A DNA stretch of 64,000 bases from Cryptomeria japonica (Eukaryota > Streptophyta > Pinopsida > Cupressales > Cupressaceae), in NCBI RefSeq assembly GCF_030272615.1, contig NC_081406.1, positions 170,757,361-170,821,360 of the forward strand, read 5' to 3'. The notes beneath the pieces are model-generated. The model was not told where the DNA came from. It saw only the letters and a list, made by a program, of their open reading frames with translations, and did not search any database. Positions 56,111 through 64,000 of this stretch are shown piece by piece; position 1 is the first letter of the stretch; the number at the start of each line of letters is the position of its first letter. Position numbers and translations under genes: made by a program.

Positions 56111-57308
56111 ATTTCTACCAAAGTGATGAGACAGTATGGTAGAGTTTAGGGTTCCCATAGGGTATACCACACTACACGTGGCAGAGAAAGGATGTGGCTA
56201 CTTGGGGGCCTACTACATTATATGAGCAGGCATGTGCAGAGTATGCAATACTGGGAGCTCTGGATTGGGACTACCTGTTGGGTACCATGGATGGTGGGAT
56301 GGTTGTTGATTATGCGACAGTATTTCATGACACATACATTTCACTGATTTTCATGTCTTGATGAGACGAAGCCAACATTTGATGATGATGAGGAGAGACC
56401 ACCATGTAGGGTCAGTAGATGAAGGAGGGATGGAGGAGGAGATGGAGGAGATGGGGGAGATGGAGGAGGAGATGGTGGTGGAGATGGGGGTGGAGATGGG
56501 GGAGATGAAGGAGGATATGGTGGTGGAGATGGCAGAGGAGATGGGGAAAATGGAGGAGAAGATGGGGGAGATGGAGGAGGTTCAACAGTAGGGACAACAC
56601 CAGGTACATCACTGAGAGCGGGAAACTCTAGGCCTCTCAAAGAGCCATCTATGGATTAGGAGACTTGAGTGGTTAAACATAGGAGGTCAGGAGGATAGGT
56701 AGGATAGGCATGAGAGGTGCAAAAGGCACCCCAATAGGTACCCCAGATAGAGCCACCACAATAGGGACCACTGGGACATGAGGCATAGGTACCTTAGTAG
56801 GCACCTTCATGCTAGATATTCATTAGAGTTCCATCCCAGGAGCAACAGGTATAGATTAGTGGCTTATAGAGCTAGGTGTAGCAGCTACGGGCCCAAGCTA
56901 CATAGTTACAAGGTTAGCTGACATGAACATAGGCTCAAATGGCATAGGCCCAGACTCAGATTGCCTCCCTCACAACAGAGAGAGACACACCTTTGGACAT
57001 GTGTTGATGATAAGAGACACATGTGACAATGTCAATAGGGACTAGTTTAGGGAGGGCCCTTAGGATGGCTCAATGCTCATCTCAGGAGGCCAAGTATCAT
57101 AGGTCTATATTTTACAACTATTTTTGCTGATTGGAGGGCTCCTAGTTTTGCGGAGGTGAGCAACACGAGATCGGGATGGAGCCAGTTTGAGAGCCGAGGA
57201 GTGACAGGGCCACTTCAGAGAGATCCCCAATATGGGGAGTCGGGCACAGTTGCATCATGTGGAGGTGCTAGACCTACAACATCCAGAGAGTTCCACTCAT
57301 CATCCTAG
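56111..57308 (+). pseudogene. PMD pseudogene, second part with Gly-Asp repeat
   Basis: The frame interrupted at 30937 resumes: EWF-IS-TKVMRQYGRV is read across the removed insertion. A stop follows (about 56135). After a frameshift a reading with LYEQACAEYAILGALDWDYL is the most protein-like (about 56210-56340). At about 56421-56585 a purine-rich GGAGATGG repeat encodes Gly-Gly-Asp repeats. Low-complexity Gly/Thr/Pro sequence follows to about 56900. Beyond that I see no coding signal. Resemblance to Element 7 begins near 57309. Confidence 0.65.
56421..56585 (+). repeat. GGAGAT/GGGGGAGAT simple repeat
   Basis: About 165 bp of tandem GGAGATGG, GGTGGAGATGG and GGGGGAGATGG units, in multiples of three so that the PMD frame would be kept (Gly-Gly-Asp). 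Open frames in other registers on both strands are products of the repeat. Confidence 0.85.
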
Positions 57309-59280
57309 TTGACCTATTGATGTGAGATGATTTTGTATACACTTTGTAATGAGACATTGATGGTTCCTGCGATTCATTTTTTTGTGATGTGTCTCCGATA
57401 TTTTTGTGATATCATTGTACATTGGTCCTTGATTTTTTTTATCATACACGAGATGCAACCTACTTGATTTCCCTATATGTGTCATGATGGAGATGGATGG
57501 ATGCAATTTTTACATTATGGATGCATTTACTATCTATATTTTCTACATGGTATGATGGATGTATGCACTTATTTACATGGTTATGTAGATGCATTGTGGT
57601 TTATATGATGGGATGTATGCCTATGTACATGATTATGCGATGAATGCTTATCTACTATGATGATGCACTTCCATGATATTGCAATGGTTTATAATATGTG
57701 ATGTATATGAAGTAACCATGAGATGGACCTATATGATTATGTTTTATGAATGATGCGATGATTATATATGAGCATGCTTATATGAATGATGTGATGATTC
57801 TATATGCAATGGATATGTGATGATGCTTATGATGGATGCAAATGGTCCCTAGTGGATGAATATGCAGTGGTTCTATATGTGATGATGAATAAATGATTTT
57901 ATTCACTATGTTATGTACATGTGATGAAATGATGATTTAATGCGCTATATGCTGATATAAAATGTTTATGGTTAGTGATTTTATGTACCTTGTAATGCAT
58001 ATGCGTTGAAATGAGATGCTATCCATATGATATGACTTTTTATTGTTTTTATAATTTACTTCATACAATGAATCATGATATGAAATGAAATGAATGTAAT
58101 GAAAATGATGTTATGATAATGAAATGCAATATGAGATGTAGGGGCTAACCAAATGAATGAATGATTTATTGTAAAATGACGAAATGAAAGATAGATGAAT
58201 TTTTTATTTTTGTTGTTGTCCAATGTACTCAATCACTTGATAAGAGAGATAACATCACTTGACCTCAGCCTCAAAAAATGAAATTTGGTCTGCTCCTTAT
58301 GCACCTTGAATGCTAAATACAATCTAATATAAATATGCAAATATGCAAGTAATGCCATGCTATCATCGGACTAGTCAATTGATCATGATTTTTTATCATC
58401 ATTGAGCCTTTAAAATGGGTAAGCAAGTGTAAACATTGATGGTATAATTGAACCGTGATGACCTGAGCATTGTTTACTTGGAGTTTTATATTGAAAGTTA
58501 ATACAAGCATCAAGGTATGATAAAACCAAGATGACTTCAGTATGTCTTGCATACAAATAGACAAAAGTTAATCATTTTCCTATGCAAACCCGAAATGTCA
58601 TCAATGATATTTGATTGATCATGTCCCATGACAAATTTTCACAGTAATAATGATTAACTAACAAACAATAGACAAAGAAAATATCATGCTCCATCCTTGC
58701 TTCTCTAGTACAAGACATCCTTGAGTTTCTTAGGAGGCATGATAACAAAATCAAAACACACCAGTTGAATATTCAGTCTAAAATGTTTTAGACATGATTC
58801 AAAAGATATCATCCATTGATGGTTCTATTGTTTGATATTGAGTTTGATTTTGATACTTATGCTCAATGTCCCTTGTTGGATTTAACGATGTTTGTCTTTC
58901 AAAACTATTGCCTAGCTATTGTTTGTCTGATGTGTTTAAGATCAACGTAGATTGTTGTCGACTAGGTTCAAGATTTTGCCCCCAGTCCATTTATTGTGGG
59001 TATGTACAATGATCCAAAGCCATGGTGAGAAATTACAAATGAGGCCTGATTGGATACAAGAGGTTTTATTATGGATATGTACAATGGCGATGGATGGATG
59101 CGAGCATAGAGGTACATGAATAAACAGATGGTGAAGTTGGCTGACAAATAGCTTCTGTTTCCAAGTTTTTATTATTTTCTTTTTATTGCACTTTTTCTCA
59201 TATTTGACTTTTTTGTATTTTTCTCTTTTTGATTTTTTTTGTATTTTTCACTTTTTTTGTATTTTTCAGGTATAGAACTT
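57309..59280 (-). other. Element 7 3' noncoding region with ATG-rich low complexity
   Basis: 57490-58140 is dominated by GATG/TATG-type low-complexity sequence. 58340-58800 and 58900-59280 match Element 5 noncoding DNA (46930-48050). No gene. Confidence 0.6.
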
Positions 59281-60420
59281 TTTCAGATGCAGGCTATTGA
59301 TGGGTCCTCAAGCTGATCTCCCTCTAATGTTAACAATTGATAAGCACTAGACCCATATGCAACTATGACGACTAAGGGACCTAACCAGTTTGGCTCAAAC
59401 TTCCCCTTCTTTTCGCGATCCTGTTGGTTGCGTGGATTCTCCTTAAGCACAAGATCATAAACTTGAAACATTCTATGCTTGACCTTATGATTATAGTTGC
59501 GTGACATTCTTTCCTGGTAAACTCTTAAGTGGTTGGCAACATTTTGTCAGAGTTTTTGTGACAATTCCAGCTCTTGTAACCTAGACACTCATTGTACTTC
59601 ATCTGGAATAAGACCTTTTAGTGATAGACATAGAGAAGGTATTTCCACTTCGAATGGCACTATTTCTTTAGAGCCATAGAAAATGGAGTATGGTGTGGCA
59701 CCTATAGGTGTGTGGATATTGGTACAATATGTCCATAGAGAAGGGTTTAACTAAACATGCCAATCTCTTTCGGCATCAATAACTGTCTTTTTCAAAATTT
59801 TCAAAATTGTGTTATTCGATGCTTCTTCTTGACCATTCCCTTGGGGATAATAAGGATTGGAGAACCTGTAATGGATCTAGAACTTCTCACAGAGCTCTTG
59901 TACATCTTGGTTTTTGAAAGGCCACCCATTTTCAGTGATGATAGTCATGAGGATGCCATAGCAACATATGATATAGTTCAAGAAGAATGCAACAATCTTC
60001 TTCCCTATGACATTTGTAAGTGGCACTGCTTCAATCCATTTCCTAAAGTACTCAGTAGTTGTAAGAATAAACTTGTGACCATTAGAAGAATGTGCATGAA
60101 ATTTTCCTACTAGATCGAGACCCATTGACAAAATGGCCAAGATGCCACCAAGGCATGGATCTCCTATGTCGTTGCATGTATAAGACTATTGTGGATTTGA
60201 CACTGCTTGCACTTTTTGGTGAATTGAAAATAATCTCTCTCCATAATAGGCCAATATTAGCCCAATCGTATGAGTTTCTTAAAAAAAGTAAGACCACTTG
60301 AACGAGTACCACAGATGTTGTTATGGACTTCAATTAAATTCTTCTTAGATTATTCCTGCTCAAGGCATCTGAGGAGAGTAGCATCTAGACCTCATCTATA
60401 GAGTGTATCTACAACAAAAG
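59281..60420 (-). pseudogene. Element 7 integrase
   Basis: C-terminal domain at 59283-59507 with KGKFEPNWLGPL. Core at 59700-60140 with Asp in LDLVGK, second position changed to Glu in ITENG (59926-59940) where the relatives have Asp, and Glu in GQEEASNNT. Zinc-domain remnants lie at about 60140-60330. Multiple stops and frame changes. Confidence 0.8.
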
Positions 60421-61140
60421 TGTACTGAGTGGATTGTCAAATAAAATTTTGTTTTTGGTTTCTTGGTAGGTCGAGAGGAAGAATATCATCTTTCAAGTAG
60501 GTATAGATTGGGCCATAATAAGAAGAATTAGATCCAACTAGGTAATAGATAACTTGGGTGTCATGATAGTCATAAGCAGGGGAAAACAATTCTTCCACCA
60601 GGAATTCCTAACGATCTTGGTTTTCTTGTGTTTGGAGCAAGGAGGCAATTGTATCCATGGCATTGACTGCTTTTTTGTTATTCCTTGGAATTTGTTTAAA
60701 AGAAATGTCCATGAAGTAATTTTTAAAATCATCAACCGTCTTCTTATAGGGAATTAGTTTATCCTCTTTTGCTTGGTAATCATCATTGACTTGGTTGATG
60801 ACCAGTTGAGAATCTCCCAAAACTTGTAAACTTGTGATGTTCCATTCTTTATCCGTCTTGATTCCTATGACTAATGCCTCGTATTCTACCATATTATTGG
60901 TGAAAATAAAATTCACCATGTATGGTTTAGGGATGGTATGACCTTGAGGTGTGATGAATAGAAAGCCTTCCCTTGATCCATGTTGTGTGTTAGAACCATC
61001 AAAATACATCTGCCAAGTTTGTTTGTTGACCATGAGAATGTTAGCATTTGGAAATTCAACATGTATTGGATGATCATCCTGGAGTGATGCTTCTGCTCGT
61101 CAGTCAGTAATCACTTGTCCTTTTATATATTTTTTGTCAA
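60421..61140 (-). pseudogene. Element 7 additional RNase H
   Basis: The open frame 60608-61033 has Asp in YFDGSN, Glu in VEYEAL and Asp in GDSQLV. The final Asp position reads KAVNAMDT, with Asn in place of the catalytic Asp. It lies between RT/RNase H and integrase. Confidence 0.83.
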
Positions 61141-62460
61141 TGTACTCAATGTCAAATTCACTCAAAATCATTACCCATTTTGCCAATCTACCTATTAAGG
61201 CTGCCTTACTGAGAAGATATTTTAATGGATCAATTTTGGCTATCAACTTCACTAAATAGGTTAGCATATAGTGTCACAACTTATGGGATGTGAATACTAC
61301 TACTAAGCATGCCTTCTCAATAGATGAGTAGTTGATCTCATATTAGACTAAGGTCCTACTCATATAGTAAATGGCTCATTCTTTCCCTTCATGATCTAAT
61401 TGTGTAAACAAAGCCCCTAAGGATATATCAGTGGCTGATATGTAAAATAATAATGGCTTTCCTTCGATTGGTGACATTATAACAGGTGGATTCATCAAAT
61501 ATTCATTTATTTAATTAAAGGCTTCTTCACATGTGTCATCCCATATGAATGGGACATTTTTATGCAACAGGCAAGTGCAAGGATGACATCTATCAGCTAG
61601 TTGGGAGATGAACCTTCCAATGGACTGGAGTCTTCCTTGAAGCAATCTTAGCTCACTGATTTTTTTGGGTGATTCCATTTCCATGATTTCTTTAACTTTA
61701 TCTGGATCAACTTGAATTCCTCGTGTTGAAGAAATATATCCCAAGAGTCGGTTCAATGTGACACCAAATGCACATTTCTTTGGATTCAGCCATAGCTTGT
61801 ATTTCTCTAAGAAATCAAAGATCTTGCCTAGGATTTCCAGATGTGCTTCTCTAGTGTGTGACTTGGCCAATATATCATCAACATAATATTCCATGAAGGT
61901 ATGTATCATATCATGAAAAAATGTTGTCATCGCCCTTTGGTTGGTAGCACTTGCGTTCTTGAGTCCAAAAGGCATTATATTCTAATAGAAAGTACCCCAT
62001 GGGCATGTAAAGGCCATTTTCTCTTGATATTTTGGTGCTATTTTGATTTGGTTATAGCCTTAGAAACCTTCCATAAGAGAAAACATAGTGTGCCCAGCTA
62101 TCAAGTCCACAATGATGTCTACGTTTGGTAAAGGAAAATCATCCTTCAGACATGCTTTATTTAGATCTCTGAATTCTATGCACAACCTGATACTTTTGTC
62201 TAGTTTGGAAATAAGAACTATATTGGATACCCATTCTGGATATGCTATAGGTTTAATAAACCCCACATCTAGCAATTTCTTGAGTTCTGCTTTAACCAAT
62301 AAGGCTATATGAGGATGCATCTTTCTTATCTTTTTCTTTACCGATTTTCCTCTGGGAGAGACATTTAAGTGATGCATGATGAGATCCAGATCCAACCTTG
62401 GTATGTATGCGTATGACTAGGCAAAATTTATTTGTCTTTCTTTGAAAAACTCAATATAGT
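61141..62460 (-). pseudogene. Element 7 reverse transcriptase and RNase H
   Basis: RT segments at 62060-62395 (start LDLIMHHLNVSP, SIRLCIEFRDLN with Glu for Asp) and 61511-61975 (MPFGLKNA, then Tyr-Val-Asp-Asp at about 61880). RNase H follows, decayed, to about 61141. One frame change lies near 62000-62060. Confidence 0.83.
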
Positions 62461-63993
62461 TTTGTTTCTCTTGCTCTGATAATGATGCTGCTAGATGAAA
62501 AATATTTGGCTTGTCTAATGTTCCAATGTTGACTTCTTCTATTGGCTCAATCAATATAGAAGATCTTTCCTAATAGTACTCAAGTAGAGTGTCAATTCTC
62601 CCATCCTCTAGTGCCTCAAGGAGGTTTTCACCATCAGATACATCCTTTGTTTTTACTTTTCCTTGATCTAATATTGCCATTAACTGGTTTTCAGCAATAG
62701 ACCTAATATTTGTTTTTAGAGGTTTGGCACCCCCTCGAGTACAAGATGCATTACTAGATTCACTGGTGGAAGTTGTTTTAGGTTCAACTGCATTGAGGTA
62801 AAAGGAAATGACATGATCGGTAGGTAAAGTATCTATCTCAATGGGTCCTTCATTTTCCCAATCAATAAGCTCAGAATGCACTAAAGGTAAAGGATCATCA
62901 TATTGTTGTGTGTTAAGAGCACTAAGGGTCATGATAGAGATATCAAAGTTTTCAATGGTTATTTCTAGGTCCAAGACGTTACTTTCCTCAAAATAATCTC
63001 CAGCAAGTAGTTCCTGATCATCCTCAATGGAGGTCAAAATTGATATATTTTAGTTCCATTTTAAGTAGTCTATACTCTTACATTTGTCCTTGATATGAGT
63101 GAACTAAATCAACGTCAACATATTTTACATGACATGAATCTTCCAGAAGGATGTTCAGAATGATATGAATCCTATTCCCATTCACTAGAATTTGTTTCAC
63201 TAGAAGCTTGTAACCTGAAAATTTTCTCATATAGATTGTGAGTAGCTTCTTCTTGCTTTTTAGAAAGTTCCTCTTGTCTTCTTTCCTTTGCTTCTTCATG
63301 TTTCCTATGAGCCTCTTCTTCTTCATGTTGTTTGTGAATGACCTTTTCTTATTGTTTATGGGTAGCTTCCTCTTGTTGCTTACGTGCAACTTCTTCTTCT
63401 CTCTCAATGACAAGTTCTTCTTGTTGTTGTTAATATTCCTCTTCTTACTGACTATGGGATTTTCCTTCTTGTTGTGGATATATTTTACTCTGTCCAAACC
63501 CTAATTTTGATTTATCCTTAGGAAGTTGAGAAGGAGGTTGTATTGGTTCTAAGATACCTTCTTTTCTTTTACCCATAAGACCACTGCCACCATATCCCAT
63601 TTTCCTCATGATATCATATCCTTTTCGATGTTGTTCTATTTAGATACTGACATTATTGACTTCTGATTGGGATTATATTTCATCTTTTTATAACCATTGA
63701 AAAATATCCTTGTCATCGGTCTCCTTGGAAAGGGTACCTGCTTTGACAAATGATCCATCAACAATTTTAAGTGGCTTTGAGATAGATTGTTGTTTTAAAT
63801 TTGATGATTTTTCATATGATCTTGGAGAGAGTGGTAGCTCTGGTAGTGAATATTCTCCTATGCCTTTGTCATTTAATTGTACTATTTTCTCAAAGCTTGA
63901 CAAGATTAAAGAAAAGACCTTCTCCTTAGGCTGTGTAGTAGAAGAGGATGCTTCTCTATTATGTAGAACAATGACCTCTTGAAATAGTTTCAT
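62461..63993 (-). pseudogene. Element 7 protease-RT linker with charged repeats
   Basis: Segments 62570-63037 and 63688-63993 match the Element 5 linker. Between them, at about 63225-63480, the minus strand encodes a Glu/Lys/Gln/His-rich helical repeat (units like EEATHKQ, EEVARKQQ, EEEAHRKH) of about 14-16 residues. Element 5 has only a short counterpart (about 51930). The protease would lie beyond the window. Long frames seen on the plus strand here are products of the repeat. Confidence 0.65.
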
Positions 63994-64000
63994 GTTACTG

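Larger units (their letters stand above)
57309..64000 (-). mobile_element. Element 7: Tat-type Ty3/gypsy element, partial
   Basis: A third minus-strand relative. Integrase, additional RNase H, RT and linker appear in the Tat order and run off the right window end. No 3' LTR or PPT was found at the left, where sequence matching internal DNA of Element 5 (from about 46930) directly adjoins the PMD remnant. The 3' end is therefore truncated. Confidence 0.8.

Noticed and set aside
56341-56640. Pro/Ser- and Met/Glu-rich open frames on both strands
   Set aside because: They are alternative readings of the GGAGAT simple repeat. The only register supported by context is the Gly-Gly-Asp one following the PMD.
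57309-57340. TGTATACAC near 57330 as an LTR start for Element 7
   Set aside because: The same sequence occurs inside Element 5 internal DNA (about 46932), and no LTR body follows on the expected side.
57490-58140. Possible coding or regulatory region in the ATG-rich stretch
   Set aside because: Low-complexity GATG/TATG sequence. Short frames there have no conserved motif.
63238-63504. Plus-strand Phe/Leu-rich frame resembling a membrane protein
   Set aside because: It is the reverse complement of a Glu/Lys-rich repeat in the minus-strand element and has no independent support.

Overview
This window is plant nuclear DNA made almost entirely of degenerate LTR retrotransposons, several nested inside one another. 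Primer-binding sites, polypurine tracts, TG...CA termini and 5-bp target-site duplications (TSDs) define the units. No intact host gene, rRNA, tRNA or CRISPR array was seen. The AT-rich composition, old and diverged elements, very long LTRs and dominance of Ty3/gypsy Tat-type elements suggest a gymnosperm, probably a conifer. That is an inference: no species marker is present.

Left part (1-27234). A plus-strand Ty3/gypsy element (Element 1) has a gag-pol body at about 13968-20520, flanked by unusually long repeats at 1235-13967 and 21514-27234. The left repeat ends exactly where a primer-binding site begins, so I read the repeats as LTRs of about 6 kb once later insertions are removed. The LTR carries its own long reading frame (broken in both copies), upstream of a candidate TATA box. 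The body has a four-acid RNase H domain between protease and reverse transcriptase, in addition to the usual RNase H after the RT. The 5' LTR reading frame was split by Element 2 (4104-10777). Element 2 is a copia-like, non-autonomous element with gag zinc knuckles but no pol, carrying a large accessory reading frame. The 3' LTR holds a solo LTR (23165-24245) with a perfect TSD. The two long LTRs supply the empty site for each other's insertion.

Middle part (27235-57308). A minus-strand LTR fragment (27880-28835) is followed by a degenerate gene with an aminotransferase-like plant mobile domain (30115-30936, resuming at 56111). That gene is split by a minus-strand Tat-type element (Element 5, 30937-56110). 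Element 5's 3' LTR was in turn split by a plus-strand Tat-type element (Element 6, 31281-45499), the youngest-looking insertion. Both Tat elements carry the second RNase H in the usual place, between RT/RNase H and integrase. They also share a conserved 5' leader block and a tandem-repeat array near the 3' end.

Right part (57309-64000). A third Tat-type element (Element 7, minus strand) runs off the window end. It has integrase, RNase H, RT and linker segments but no recognisable 3' LTR.

All coding regions contain stops or frameshifts. Many stops sit where a related copy has Trp, Gln or Arg, as expected from C-to-T decay of methylated, silenced repeats. The most unusual observations are the reading frame inside the long gypsy LTR, the RNase H upstream of the RT in the same element, and a possibly related accessory reading frame in the unrelated copia-like Element 2.
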